From the NCBI GenBank assembly GCA_002900995.3, contig CM035305.1:310001-374000 (forward strand): a DNA stretch of 64,000 nucleotides. Direction: 5' to 3'. A model generated the notes under the pieces. The model did not search any database. It was given only the letters and a program-made list of their open reading frames with translations, and was not told the origin of the DNA. Both the position numbers and the translations under genes were made by a program. Positions 22,781 through 35,283 of the stretch are shown here, one piece after another. Each line of letters begins with the position of its first letter. Position 1 is the first letter of the stretch. The DNA comes from Ganoderma boninense. Taxonomy: Eukaryota; Basidiomycota; Agaricomycetes; Polyporales; Polyporaceae.

Positions 22781-24348
22781 ATGGAGATTGATACACCAGC
22801 GGGGCCGTCGACCTTCAGACCCACCCCAGCACTCGGGGTGACCTACCTTCTGGATGTAGATGAAGAGGATGTGAAGATCATACCAGTACTGCCACTGCCC
22901 CCCGTCGACGACCCAAATGACGAAGATTACGATCCTCGTGCGGATCAGGATATCGATGGGGACGACGATCCTGATGAAGAAGAAGGGCCTCCATACCCCA
23001 CCCCGTCGAGCATAGTTCGGGGCAAACGCAAGGCGACGGAGATCTACGATGTCGAAAACGAGGCTGATGCTGAGTTGCGCCAGTATGACCAGCTGCGCAG
23101 GAAGAAGGCACGATGTGCGTGATCTCTAGATTTCTCTGTGAACACATAGAAGCTTGAAATCTCAATCTTCTCTCTCGTTTAGTGGGAGGGAGCAGGAAGG
23201 AGCCGGAGTACATCTATATATCGTCAGACTCTGATGATGACGATGACATCACGGAAATCCCTAAGCCAGAACCTGAAAAAAAAGAAGTGAAACGCGAATA
23301 CCTTTCACCTGAACCACAACTTGCTGCAGTGAAAGAGGAGAGCATGCAGGATGAAGAGCCTCTGGATGAAAGTCCAAGTAATGTCTGTCCCGTTCATCCA
23401 GGGATATTTAACAGCTGACAGCAAGGATGGTGGTCCTAAATGTCGCCAGACCCAAGCCCGGAAGCCGAGACGAGCTCTGTGGAGAGGGTGCGGCCAAACG
23501 TACGCCCCTCAACAATTCATCATCACCTCGCTCGCTTCAAAGTAAATGTCTAAACGACGGCGTACAGATCCCCAACTGGCTCGAGGTGCAGCTCGCGAAG
23601 AGCCGGAAACAGTACCCCAGCGCAAAGCTCGAAATATGCTACCATTACTCGATCGACGGAGACGTGTGGCAGGTCAAGTGCAATGCATGCCCCAGGGTAC
23701 GTGCGGCGCTCCATATTGGATTGCGTCGTCTTCCCCCCCCCTTCACTTCCCCCTCTTCTTCTTCTTTCCGCGATCCGTTCTTGGACTAACAGTTCTGGGT
23801 GCCCCGGCCGTTCCGCCCTCCAGACATGTTGCGTCGGCCCCGGGCAGAGTCTGGTGCACCTGCACAGACATCTGGGCGGTGCCGCACACAAGGCGGCCGC
23901 AGGTATCAACACCGACGCTGGCAGCATCCCGCGTGCAAGTGCTGGTGCGGGGTCATCCAACGGCGCTCTCAAGGTTGAGGCGAAGGCGGCGTCTCGCTGG
24001 GATCCCGATCCCCCTCATCCTGATCCTCGACGACCTGCACCCGCGCAGCCTGCGACCCCAACGGGGCGACATGTACGGACGGGGGCAAGAGCAGACCGTG
24101 ATGGCAGGGAGGGAGACGGCGATGGCGACGACGTGGAGCGGTTCCTCGACCAGCTCGGCCTTTCCGTGGACCTCGCACCGAAGCTGCGCTCGTTCGGGTT
24201 CGTGGACGACAGGCGGATGAGCATGATGGGGCGGCTCTCGGACGAGAGCCTGGGGCTGCTGCTGGAGCACCTGACGAAGCAGGGCGTGGACTTGGTCACG
24301 GCCATCGTGGTACGGGAGGGGCTCAAGCGGCGCGCGGGCACTCTGTAA
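22781..24348 (+). CDS. Uncharacterised acidic protein with C/H cluster and C-terminal helical (SAM-like) domain
   Basis: Four exons join with consistent phase: 22781-23114, 23183-23377, 23422-23696 and 23824-24348, coding 442 residues. The N-terminal half is very acidic and disordered (DEEDVKIIPVLPLPPVDDPN; DSDDDDDITEIPKPEPEKK). Exon 3 holds WLEVQLAKSRKQYPSAKLEI, then CYHY...WQVKCNACPR. The next exon gives CCVGPGQSLVHLHRHLGGAA, HKAAAG, so Cys and His residues together suggest a metal-binding domain resembling a BED/C2H2-like fold. The last 80 residues (VERFLDQLGLSVDLAPKLRS, FGFVDDRRMSMMGRL...LLEHLTKQGVDLVTAIVVRE) look like a SAM-like helical bundle. A nuclear role is inferred from composition only. 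Confidence 0.72.
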
Positions 24349-24589
24349 CGGCCGGGCCACGGCGTGTATATTCAGATATACTTACACGAACAACATTGAT
24401 TGCGACGGTGATCATATACTCACTGCTCATCTGCGCACAGCTGCACGAAACCTGGGCCACATATCCTTCCGGGCGCAGGACCGTGCTTTGCAGATGGGAC
24501 CTCACGGGGCGTCCTGCATAGCACCTTGGGGATGTGGCTCGGGGGGGGGGGGGGGCGTTGCTAAATCTGCTCGATGGAGCAGCGGACAG

Positions 24590-24722
24590 AGGATAGTTGG
24601 GGGAAGGGAGACTAATCGGGGCTGCAGGACTGTACAAAGCGTCGGCGAACGCGGCGAGATCGCGAGCCGTGGCGGCGGTTCCGATTTACTTGGGGTATCT
24701 GCCGTCGGAATGCGAGGACACT
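24590..24722 (-). pseudogene. Decayed fragment of a TAP-like hydrolase paralogue
   Basis: About 105 bp read on the minus strand as HSDGRYPK, stop, IGTAATARDLAAFADAL, YSPAAPI. This matches HSDGRYLQYIGTAATARDLV, ALADALDGPAAPI of the intact hydrolase (about 27070-27175). The fragment has an in-frame stop and lacks everything around it, including the nucleophile motif that should follow. A run of 14 G lies beside it (24541-24554). It is a relic of a second gene copy lying beyond the 3' end of the intact one. Confidence 0.82.
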
Positions 24723-25385
24723 CGGGGGAGTGGTGACCACAAACTGCGAGTCGATGACTCCAATTACTAGTCCTCGACGGCAGCCCTTTCTCAGGTGCAA
24801 CCCAAAACTGTCATGCTCTACTATAAACTGCGTGGAGGACAGTGGATCAGTAACTGTATGCAGAGAATACATGAAAATAAGTCCTAACCTTTACGATAAC
24901 GGTTCCGCGAGTATGTAAACTTCAACGAACGGCAAACCATCCCGACGTGGCCTCACGCTCACTCCCCCGACAACTCGGTTGCTTCCCCTTGGTCTTGGTA
25001 TCCGTATTGTCCGAGCACACGCAGCGCGCTCTAACGCACCAAGCCCTCCACTAGCTGCGGCTTCTGGAACAACGCCGACAACTGAAGAAAACCCGCTGCG
25101 GACCATCGTGCCACCACGCCGCCGAGTCCTCGCATGAGGCACGCCGCCTAGAGATTGGCTGATGTTTCCATCCCAGCGGGAATAATATTAATGATGAGGA
25201 TCAGGTCGTTGAAGGAGCGTCGGTGGAAATTTGGAAGGAGTGGATGCACATATGCACATATGCGCAGATGCACCGAGACGTAATTATAAGGGATGAGGTG
25301 CTACTGGTATAGGGAGTAGAGTACCTTCGTCGTGGAGCCCATAGCCCCTGGCAATAGCGGGCTTGGAGTGGGCCGGCAGGGTCCT
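24723..25385. other. No supported gene
   Basis: Probably further decayed remains around the hydrolase fragment plus the 3' region of the intact gene. No other homology was recognised by eye. Confidence 0.35.
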
Positions 25386-27963
25386 TCACGGGAGTCCAGA
25401 GCCGGCGGTCATGTTCCCCAAGATCATGTTGGTGGTCACCCCAGGCCAGATCTCGAAGTCGTCGTCCACCTCGCACACCGTATCGTTGTCTCCAGGGAGC
25501 TAAAACACAGCCCCACATAAGTATGAATGACCACTGGCATCGGCATTGGCATCGTAAGGCTTACCGTCCCGTTCGCAGCGTATGCGAAGAGCACGCCGTT
25601 GATGCACGTCGACGCGCCGCCGACAGCTGCGGTAGTGTGCTGCGATGCGGTATACGTACGGGTTGGTCAGCAAGACGGTAGCGTACGGATCGGTAGACAG
25701 TACATGGAAGGGACTTACGCCGAAGCCGTCCATCCGGACCAACCTGGCCGAGTCGCCCAGTTCACCGGCGAGAGCTTGCGCGCCGGAGAACGGCGTGACG
25801 GGATCGTACTGTGCTCCCAGATGTCAGTGTCGCTGCGTCAACAACAGAAACAGAAACAGAGAATACAGCAGCAGGAGGGGTAGGGGAATGCGCGCACCGT
25901 GTTGCTATCACGAGGATCGGGTGCGCGAGCGTCTTGTTGAAGGGCCCTTCGTACCGCTCGACGGCGCGCTCCGGCCACAGGGAGATGTACGGGCTGGACG
26001 GCCACTGCGACGCAACTGAGGTTCGGACAGTGTGAGACTACACCTTTTTTGGTTGACTTGTAGGAAGGGTTGGACGTACACATGTGCGAGATGTTTCGCG
26101 AAGCGGCGATGATGTCGTTGAAAATGTCGGTCATGGTGACGTTCCCCCGGTCCTTGCCGTCCGCGCACATGATCGCAGAGGTGTTGTGTCGTTCTCTGCG
26201 CGCTTTACCAAGCTGCATCGCCGCATGGAACAGGCTACCGTCAGCGGGGCCAGGTGAATAATGTGAGGTAAACGTGCCTTCGGCTGAACGATTGAGACCG
26301 CCGCTTGGTGACGTTGCTGCTAGTGCTCCCTTGACTTTCCGCTTCGATAACCTGGATCTCCTCCGGCAACACGCTGTTCGTCAGATTTTCCCACTCCGTC
26401 GGCCAGTACATGTACGAGTACAGCGCAGCTAGCGTGCCAACCAGTTAGCACATAATACCGAGATCGTGTATGCCGCAAGTTCAAGTTGACGATGGCCTCG
26501 GACGAGGACGACTCACTTCGCAGCTGGCCAGATGTCAGGGGCACCGACGAGTTCTTCCGCGCCGCGTCGTGAGCCATTCCGAGCACGGACTGGATGGTCT
26601 GATCGACGTCGGCGGGAGACTGCCCTTGCGAGGTACTGAGCGCGCAGCCTGCCGGCCCCGCGAGGGCGCAGCCTGTGACGAGTCCGTAGTAGATATCGTC
26701 CGCATCCTGCAGCTGGTGCTGCCATCCCTGTAGAGTTTGCGGTGAGCTTGTGCTCGCAGTTTACATGCCCCGCAAGGTCTAGTCTCGTACCAGAGAAAGT
26801 TGGACAGATCCGAAGAACTGGGGATCGATCACGCCGTCTAGGATGACTCGACCGACGCGCTGACTCGGAAGCGACGTTAGTTCTAGCCTCAGTATGCGCA
26901 TTCGCATGCCATTGCCAGTGGAAGACACGCACGTCCGGGAACACTGGGACCGAAATCACCCGTCAACCATACGCCCACATTCGAGGAGGGGAAGGGCACT
27001 GATCAGTAAATACGCACTATTGACCCACCACGACCCGAGAATGGTGCCGTACGAGATCCCGTAATAGTTGATCGGCGCCGCAGGACCGTCCAACGCGTCG
27101 GCGAGCGCGACGAGATCGCGCGCCGTGGCGGCAGTCCCGATGTACTGGAGGTACCTGCCGTCGGAATGCCGCTGGCAGCGCCGGCCGAGCTCCACGTACT
27201 TGCGCTGCATGGTGCCCGCCTGCGCGAGGAGCGCGTCGATGTCTGCCTGGTCTGTGAAGTTCCCGGTCATCTCTATCCCGCGGAGCTCGATCGTGCCGTT
27301 GAAGAAGGCGTCGTATTCGTAGATGCTGTCGAAGCAGTACACGTCTCCTGGGCTAGTACCCCGACAGCCGTCCTCAAGTCAGTGTTGGTGCTCCTTACAC
27401 CTTATGTTACGAGTGACGGCGTACAATGATAGGGAGCCGACGCCACGGGGGTCCCAGCTGACGATGTCGTAGAATCCTCCGGTGACGTTGAGGAAGTAGC
27501 TGGCGGTGGGGATGGAGCCCAGTACTTGCAGTCCAGACGAGCCGGGTCCACCTGCGACGACAACAGGCAATCAGCACGACTCTACTTAAGATCCTGTCGC
27601 GTGCGTACTTGCCTGGATTCGCGAAGAAGGTTCCACGGCGCTCGCGAGTCGCATTTGCCTTGATGACGGAGATGCGGCCCTTGCCAGCGGCTGGATTATG
27701 GTAGTCGATGGGGATCTCGAAGAAACCGCAGGAGAGAGACGGGTCGGCGACGATAGACGGGTCACAAGAACCCCATTGAATCGCAGACGTGTGAGCACCG
27801 TCCTAGCATGCGTTGTTCAGATAGATCTGAGGCCTAGGACAAAGGACAGAGAGTCTCCAAAAGCACTCACCCCGTCGCATTCCCTTTGGTCGATGACGAA
27901 TGCGCGAACATATCGTGAAGCCAAGAGCAGAGCAGATGCGGGAACGAAGGGAGAGAACTTCAT
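25386..27963 (-). CDS. Secreted alpha/beta hydrolase, TAP-like (peptidase S33-related) family
   Basis: The gene has about ten short introns. It starts at ATG 27963 with a signal-peptide-like leader (MKFSPFVPASALLLASRYVR). Family features follow in order: IQWGSCDP, SLSCGFFEIPIDYHNP, the oxyanion-type FFANPGGPGSSG spanning an intron, and VSWDPRGVG. Then come the nucleophile elbow YYGISYGT (about 27050-27070) and VILDGVIDPQF. Next are the late acidic/His region ILVIATQYDPVTPFSGAQA and VRMDGFG with HTTA after an intron. The stop is at 25386. Ser, Asp and His of the triad are all visible. Proteins of this family are usually secreted aminopeptidase- or esterase-like enzymes; the substrate here is unknown. 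NGT/NVT sites suggest glycosylation. A decayed paralogue fragment lies at 24590-24722. Confidence 0.85.
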
Positions 27964-28861
27964 GGTGGGTCTTGTAATTTTGTGTGTAGGCCCATGTGAG
28001 GGTTATATACCGGTATTCTTGACGCCTACTTCGACATAACCGACGCTACACTGGTGCACCGCACGGCTGCGCAAGCGGAGGCGCATTGCGGACATGGTAG
28101 GATCCATAGTACGCATCAGGCATCACCGTGATACACAAGTAAACAAAACATAAACATACCCGAGCTACATTAGAGGACCGCCGAACATCCGATGCGAGCG
28201 ATGATTCGAAGCGAAGATGACGACGGGACGACCATGCAAGGTGCGGCGAGAGACGGCGAGCCGCAGGCGATCATCTTGTCGGTTATGCAAACACTTGTGA
28301 AATTGGTAGGGCGGGGGAAGCCTAAAATGATGGAGGAGGTGATCACTGGCTGTACTGTCAGGCTATGTGTGGCGGACGACAAGATCACGCTAATGATCGA
28401 GATGCAGAAACTGCCCACCGGCAGAGCGCACGCGTGGCAACCATCCTCGACTCCTCTGTCGTTCCAACAGTCAATTGTTCGTCGATAGATTGATGCACTG
28501 CGCTAGGTAAGAAAAGGTCAGCTAAGGAGTTTTCAAGGGCCAACGTGCAGAAGTAGTGTGGTGCTAAGTTCAGATGGAAGCCAACGGTGCATTCAAAAGC
28601 CGCGCGGCGCACGACCTGCGATATACTCTTCGCCTGGAATCGAAGTCGCTGATCACTGCGCAGATCGACTCGGAAAATCAGGCCTTGAAGCTTGAGATTT
28701 TGACGCCTTGAGGAGCAAGGAGGTGGTGGAAGTTGTGGGGTTGTTTCTGAATCGACACGGCACGGCCGCACGGGCTGACTCACCCGACTCACTTCCAGAC
28801 TCCAAAAGACACGAAAGAGGATGGCGCCGCTAGAGAATAAGGTGAAATTCATACGCAGGGT
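27964..28861. other. No supported gene
   Basis: Spacer between the hydrolase start and the 3' end of the F-box-like gene. Short frames only. Confidence 0.4.
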
Positions 28862-30628
28862 TCAATTCTCGTCTCTCCACTGCCGTATCTGATCCCACAG
28901 AAGATGAGCACCGAAGCTCCAGTAAACAAGAGACTTCAACCACTTACCTCCCCGGGGCAACTCAAGCGCAGCTCCTCCTCTTCCGCGACCCTCTCCATGG
29001 CTTCTCCCGTCAGTTCGTTCCATGAGCCCAACGACGCTGCGTCGACATCCCCGGGGGGGTCAACCTGATCTCGGCGAACGAAGCTCCATGCCTTCGACAA
29101 GCACCACGCATGGGGCGTCAGGTCCTCGTCCGTGACCCCATCGTTACGTGCCGGGACTGTGCATATTTCGCCGCAGGCGTCCAGGAAGACATATTCGAGA
29201 GAGGACATAGTATCCTTCAGCTGCGCTGCGATGCCCAGGAGGTCTGGAAGTTCGCCTTCGTACACGGTGTTGACGAGGTGTGCGTCCGGGAATGACTCCG
29301 GCACTCCTTGGTGGACAGTGCAGTCTAAGACGATGCGGAGGTGCGTAGGGCGGAGGTGTTCCACCGAATCGACGACTCCGGTCTGGAGAACATCCCATGT
29401 TTTTTTAAGTTAGGGTAAGGCTACGACAGAGAGGTGAATCTAACGGTTCACGCACAAAAAGCCGGGACCACGGGACACGTTTGCCCTTGAGGTACGCTCG
29501 CCACTTGCTGCGCACCTCGAACTGAACGACTATGACGAGGTGCGTCAGCCTCTCCGCGGCCTCGACAGGGAACAGACCATCGAGGACACCCCGAACCGTC
29601 AGCGACGTCAGCGGCCCTACAGTGAGGTGGAGGTATTGAGGGGCGTTGCTCCGAAGGGTGTCAACCAGATACTGTTTCCCGCGCACCCGCGGCATACGGA
29701 TGTCCATGCGGCGAATGGGGCACTGGACAGCATACACGAATGCCCACTCGGCATCACAGACGAGGCGGTCGAGTCGCGGCCACGCGTGGGTCTTCTGCTC
29801 CTCCTCGCTGCGTGCTCGCAGCGCGGAAAACTCGTCGTCGGTGAACATGGTGCGGAACGGTCCCAGGACGAGGGTGTCGTCTAGGTTCGGGAATAGGCGC
29901 AGGAGGATCGCCATCGGGTGAAAGTCGAAGGATATGTAATCAGCACTGAATTTGAGCGACCTGACGGCGGAGAACTGCGTCGTGATGGAGGAGGGACGGA
30001 TGTCGAGCTCGAAGAAGTCCAGGTCGAGTTCCTCGAGCGTAGGCGCGAGGTGGGCTAGGTGTTTGTGCAGGGTGAACGCGGAAACGTTGTCTCCCATAGG
30101 GTCGCATTCCTCGATGCAGAGAGACCGCAGCGGAGACCGGAGGGTGATGAGGCGGGTGAATAGTCGCCGGCGACCGTCCTCTGCGACTGTGTGCAGCTCG
30201 CGCAGCGTAGGAATCTTCATGACGGCGTCGAATACGGGATCCATGATGGAGGTTGGAAAGTGGAGATACTGGATGTGCACCGCCGCTTCCAAAATGGCCA
30301 CAAGACGCTCGTCAAAGATGCAACGGTCCACAACTTGGTCCGCGTAGAGGTACGGATTGGGAATCCTAAGCCCGTATATGTGTGGCGCGCGGGAGTGTTG
30401 ATTTGAAAATATGAAGGCGTAGAAGCTGAGGACTGCCTCGTTGTCCGAGAGAGTGATGAGCGACATGCTGAGACGTCGCCGAAACGCGTCTTCGGTCAAC
30501 TCTGAGCAAAGGAGTGCAAATGAAAGGACATCTGCGACATCAGTAAGCGAGTTACAAACTAGACGTAGAATGTCGAAGTGCAATCGGGGTTGTTCAGGAG
30601 CCTGAGGAGCCGCACCGGCTTGATGCAT
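28862..30628 (-). CDS. F-box-like lineage-specific protein (paralogue A)
   Basis: Starts at 30628 (MHQAGAAPQAPEQPRLHFDI). The N-terminus LHFDILRLVCNSLTDVADVL, SFALLCSEL fits a degenerate F-box, and a leucine-rich, repeat-like body of about 350 residues follows (IPTLRELHTV; HLAPTLEELDLDFFEL; LFPNLDDTLVLGPF; LVIVVQFEV). Two introns can be traced: GTGCGT after SRLF (about 29451) to CTCCAG (about 29372), and GTAAGT after CPGE to GATCAG. The latter gives a short last exon, IRQWRDEN, stop at 28862. F-box proteins of this type are greatly expanded in agaricomycetes and may act as SCF substrate receptors; that function is inferred. The paralogue at 32755-34674 shares layout and motifs. Confidence 0.75.
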
Positions 30629-32754
30629 GCCTGCATTTATATATTTTCAGTCTGAAACAAGACATATCTGATGCGGAGACTTACTTCGAGACTTGTAAGC
30701 TGAACCAATAGTCTGAGGGGCCCTGGTCAAGTACGCTGATTTCCAGAGTTCGCGTCAGGTGACTTACAACTGACGTATTGGAAGTCAGTGTACTGTGCGC
30801 CAGCCGGACACTGTCACGTAGACTGAATTTCTTACCCGTTAGTGTTGTCGTTTGATAGGCAAGAAACGAGTATAGAATGGGAGTCAGAGAAGTCGTGCTC
30901 GGGAGAAGAGGCAGTTGCTACCGCTGCCACCGCCATCTGCGGGGGCGCAAAACGATTGCAATTCTGTATACAATGTCAATGTAATGCCGGCTTATATTGA
31001 ATACCATTACATAACTGGATTGCCTATCTGAAGTTTGTATCGGTATTACAAAGGAGTGGTTATTAACGGATTGGCAAGGTATACCGTGGATTGCATTGCA
31101 AACCTTCGCGCGGTGCATTGCAAACCCCAGCCGCGCAAGGTAACAATTTCCATGGCAGGCGGGGATAATATACCCAGTGCAGAGGAATTTCACGTTGGTA
31201 CGCATACAAGCTGACACCCGCAGGTCAAATAGCGAAAAGGATGGATTTTATTGACAGCTACTAAGGAGGCACACAACGCCTCGAAGCATGGGTACTAGTA
31301 TATGCAGTAGAGAGGGCAGCACGCCGGGAGGGTCTCAAGGGAGAAATGTAAGGAACAGGCGGCGAATTGGAGGGAAAGACAAAGGCGTAAACAGTGAAAT
31401 GGAGAACCTACCTCATGAGGATGCAACGCAGTACAGGGGTGCGTCGTAGAAAAGGCAACAGGAGGAGGAAGGGGATCACGATGAGAAGGGCCGGCACATA
31501 CATGGGATCATGGCAGGGTGACCGAGAATACTCAACTAACCTTCTCGAGGCTTCCGAAGTCAGATAGCAGACGGTGCCTAACGAAGTGGTGGATTGCAAA
31601 ACGAGACGCATAGTCGTCGTTGAGGGAGGAGGACGAGGACAAGAATGAGGAGGCGCATATAAGGACTTACCAGGGGGCGTTGGGGTCAGGTCGGCATTGT
31701 AGATCCTGCGGGAGAATGGCCATCAGTACAACAACCTTGGGGATATGTCACGAAACCCCGGTAAAAAAAAGTGTAGAACTCAACATTGGATGGATAGGTG
31801 ATAGTGGGCGAAAGGAAGAGGTTTTGGGAGGAGCGGCGAGGAGGGAGCAGTTTTATAAAGGGCAGGAAATTCGAATGACAGGTATTGAACTTACAGCTAA
31901 GGCTGAGCCCGGGACCCGTGAAAACGCACGGACCATCCAACAATGACAAATCAACCATATGGAGCCATCGCAGCGGCCTCCTCTTTGCAGACGTAGCTAG
32001 GCTTGCTCGCCCTCGAGCGCGAAGGGGGCGGGGAAGTCGGTCACCCAGGAGACGGCGTGGAAGTAGAGGTCGCGGAGGGCGGTGAACACGGAGAGGAAGA
32101 CGACGGAGGCGCGCGAGGCGTCGAAGGCAACCTCGAAGAGGTAGACAGGTGGCATAGCTCCAGTGGAAGAGAGAGACAATGATGAACCGAGTGGAGTGTC
32201 GACAGCGGAGGGGGAGAAGACGATCCGGAATGGAGTGAAGCGCCGAAGGGCCCCAGGACTCCGGGTCCGAGAACCACCCTCCCGCCAGATTTTCCCTCGA
32301 GCTATCGGACGATTACAAGGCTATTGGCGATCAAATCCTTGACGGCTTTATGATAATACAATGCCATTGAATATCGTAGCCCTGACATGATGATCATAAC
32401 CTCGCCAACTCCAGGTTTGCACCTGCAAGGTGATGCATTGTAAACCTCACCCACCCCGTTATGGTATGCATACATGGGCAAGCGTGGTAACTGCATTTCC
32501 ACGGGTTAGCGCTTTTGCTGATGGCCATGCCCAAATATTTGTCTTCCGGAAGTTGCCGGAAACCCGCGCAACTTGAAGGTCTTTGCCCACTGGCGGTCTC
32601 ACTACTAGTAGTATATGTTCCACGATGCCATAGGGGAACGGGAAGAACGCGCTTCAACATCAAAACTGGAAGATTCAAGAGGACGCGCAGCATGCCTCCT
32701 CGACAGTGTCTTGAGCCCCATACGCACTCGAGGCTTTGCAACCCCCGGAACGGT
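30629..32754. other. Intergenic region; possible small ORF near 32000
   Basis: No secure gene in about 2.1 kb between the two F-box-like genes. A minus-strand frame ending at 31997 (from ATG near 32155; MPPVYLFEVAFDASRASVVF, LSVFTALRDLYFH..., about 50 residues, hydrophobic and helical) has protein-like composition and could be a small gene or last exon. A lone TAAGGCTGAGC sequence (about 31898) resembles the hAT/MITE terminus but has no partner. Confidence 0.35.
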
Positions 32755-34674
32755 TTAAGAGGGGTCGATCTGCGCCGAAGCGTTCTCGATACATTTCCAT
32801 ATCATCCTCTACACCCCACGTCCATGTCAGTCTCATGCAATATCGAAACCCCCCCATCCCCATCCCCCTCCAAAAAAAATCAAATTGGATCCGCTCACCT
32901 CCTCGCTACGGTGGAAATGCAGCTCCTCCTTCTCCACGACCGCCTTCGCTTCGTCGCCGGTCACCTCCACGCACGAAGCCGAGCTTCTCTTCGCGTCCGT
33001 GTCCGAAGGTCTATCATCATGATCACGAGGGCTACCGGGCGGGTGGTCGTCACCCACATCCCGGGCCCGCGCGTCCCCAGCGCGCACTCTCCGCCACGCC
33101 TTCGACGAGTGCCAATCCTTCAGCCCCCCGGGGTATCGAAGAAGCCCGCATGTGGCCAGCGCCACGTACTGGAGAGTCGGCACTGCGTCGAGGAGCCGGG
33201 CCGCAGCCGAATGGAGGTCCGTGTCTCGCGCGACGCTGTGGACTCGGACAAAGTCCTCGTCGAAGAGCGCGCGCTGTTCGATATCGTAGTGGAGGACGAC
33301 GCGGAGGTACGTCAGCCCCCCGAGCTGCTTCACTTTGCCGACGAGGACGTCCTGGAAATGGAAATGGGGCATGGCAGCAGCATTCATTAGTCGTGCTTTG
33401 ACACTTATAGGCACCAGTCATAGCACTGGGAGGAAATGGGTGTTTTCGCAGTGATTCTGCACACGCACCAGAAACTGCGCCCAAGAGAAGGTGTTCGTTT
33501 CGCCGGTCGGCTGCTGGCGGGTCCGGGTGAGGCTGATTTCGGCGAACAGAGCGAGGTGCGTCAGGTTGTCCATCCCCGCGGGAGGGAAGAGTCCCTCCAA
33601 TCTTTGCAGGCTGTGGTTGTCAGAGAACCTGATCGGCAGCACCAGTCGCTGTGGGCAGTTGGCGTGCAGCGCTTCCCCGAGATACGATGCCTCGTCCAGC
33701 ACTGGGGCGCTGATTTCCATGCAGCGGATAGGGCACCGCAGAGCTACCATGTAGGCTAGTTCTGCACTGTAAATGACGCGGTCTAGTCCCCGCCAAGCGC
33801 GGTCCTTCTGCGCATCCTGGCTCTGTGCGCGCAGCACAGCATATTGGTGTACCTGCAGTCTAACGCCTCGAGTCTGGACCAGAACCAAGGTGTCGTGAAG
33901 GTTCGGGAAGAGACGCAAAAGGATGTCCAGTTGGTTCGATCGCTGCGGCGCGACGTGAACCGTGAGTGATCGCAGAGCCGTGAATGGCGTTGTCACCGCA
34001 GATGGGACGATGTCAAAGAAGAATTCCTCTGCTTGTAGACATTCAAGGGTGGGAGCCAAGTGGGATAGATGGGTGAGTATGAAGCTCGCAGAAGCCTCCT
34101 CTGCATTCGCGATACGGAGGTATCGGACGGGAGGCCGCGGGGCGATGAGAAGGTTTTTCAAAGCCTTCGGTTGTGGAGAAATATAGTGACGGCCCCAGAC
34201 GAGGTGATGGCCCCGGTCGGAATGTACGGTCAGTTCTCGCAGGGTGGTTATCTTTGCGACGGTGGTGCATAGAGAGGGGCTGAAAGCTATGGGAAAGGAA
34301 AGATACTCGAGGCGCGGGGCTACCTCCAGTATGGCAACAACGTAGTTGACGCAGTGAGGGACATTCTTTGCGGCGCGATACATGTTGCAATGGAGCGCGA
34401 GTCCGTATAGGTGCTCGGCACGGGAGGTCGGATCTGCAAAGATGAATCTGTGAAACTTCTCAGCGGAGTCGGGTCCTGACAGGATGACAGGCGACATCCT
34501 GAGACGACGCTGTAATGCGCCGTTCCTCAAGGTGGAGCAGGTGAGGGCGAATGTGAGGACATCGGAGACCTCGTCCAGGCTGTCACAGATCAAGCGGAGG
34601 ACGTCGAAGTTGAGCTGGGGTTGCTGTCCACTGGCACTGGCTAGCTCGTTTGAGCCCATTTCTGCCACAAACAA
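32755..34674 (-). CDS. F-box-like lineage-specific protein (paralogue B)
   Basis: Starts at 34674 (MFVAEMGSNELAS) or at the MGSNELAS methionine. The N-terminus LNFDVLRLICDSLDEVSDVL, TFALTCSTL is clearly related to paralogue A. The shared body includes ITTLRELTVHSD, LTHLSHLAPTLECLQAEEFF and LLRLFPNLHDTLVLV. After AQFL a GTGCGT...TCCAG intron (about 33360-33477) leads to an exon from DVLVGKVKQLGGLTYLRVVL to FHRSEE. A GTGAGC...TGTAG intron then leads to a short last exon, RMIWKCIENASAQIDPS, stop at 32755. This matches the three-part layout of paralogue A, including the tiny last exon. Role in protein turnover is inferred. Confidence 0.73.
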
Positions 34675-34974
34675 ACGGTCAGCGCACGGAAGACGAACTA
34701 TATTCTACTAATTGAAGTCTTTTATACCCAATTGCATGCGTTAGAGACAGACCAGCGGCAGACTCTGTGCGAGATACTCAAATCTCAGTTGATCATGAAG
34801 GAGCTCTGCCAAACCCTCAAAAGTTGCAGCAGTAGCACTCCGTGGACTCCTTACGTAACACCTCTCCTCCTCTAAAGCGCCCGTCATCTGTGCTCAAGAA
34901 TCAGTGGATAAGTAACCGTAAACGTTTGACTTACCTCCGCCATCGCGTCTCGTCTCCCCCCTCTCCCCTGCATC

Positions 34975-35283
34975 ATGTCCTCGTCCGCCCCCAACCGCTC
35001 GCAAAACAGCACCCCCGCCAACCAGCAGCCCTCTCTCGAAGCGGACATCGCGCTCCTACAGAAGCTCCTCGCCGAGGACGTCGACGAGTCGAACCCCGAG
35101 AACGTCGCCGCGCTCCTCAAGCGGCTCGAGGCCGCAGAGGGCCTCGCGGGCGGCGTGGAGGACCGCCTGGACGGGATCATGGACCACCTCGACACGCTGT
35201 TGACCGACCTCGAGGCGAAGCAGGTGGCTGGCGCGGTAGGGGAGGAGGCAGAGGGGAGGAAGGCGCGCGAGGCTGGGGGGTGA
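34975..35283 (+). CDS. Small coiled-coil protein, 102 aa
   Basis: An intronless frame starts MSSSAPNRSQNSTPANQQP. After a polar, Ser/Asn-rich leader of about 20 residues comes a helical, heptad-like segment (EADIALLQKLLAEDVDES, then AALLKRLEAAEGLAGGVEDR and DGIMDHLDTLLTDLEAK), ending in an acidic/basic tail. Such short helical proteins occur as subunits of vesicle or kinetochore complexes, but I cannot assign one. It is divergent from paralogue B. Confidence 0.65.
   Translation: MSSSAPNRSQNSTPANQQPSLEADIALLQKLLAEDVDESNPENVAALLKRLEAAEGLAGGVEDRLDGIMDHLDTLLTDLEAKQVAGAVGEEAEGRKAREAGG

Noticed and set aside
31890..31910. Lone TAAGGCTGAGC resembling the hAT/MITE terminus
   Set aside because: No inverted partner or 8-bp duplication found nearby; may be chance or a truncated remnant.
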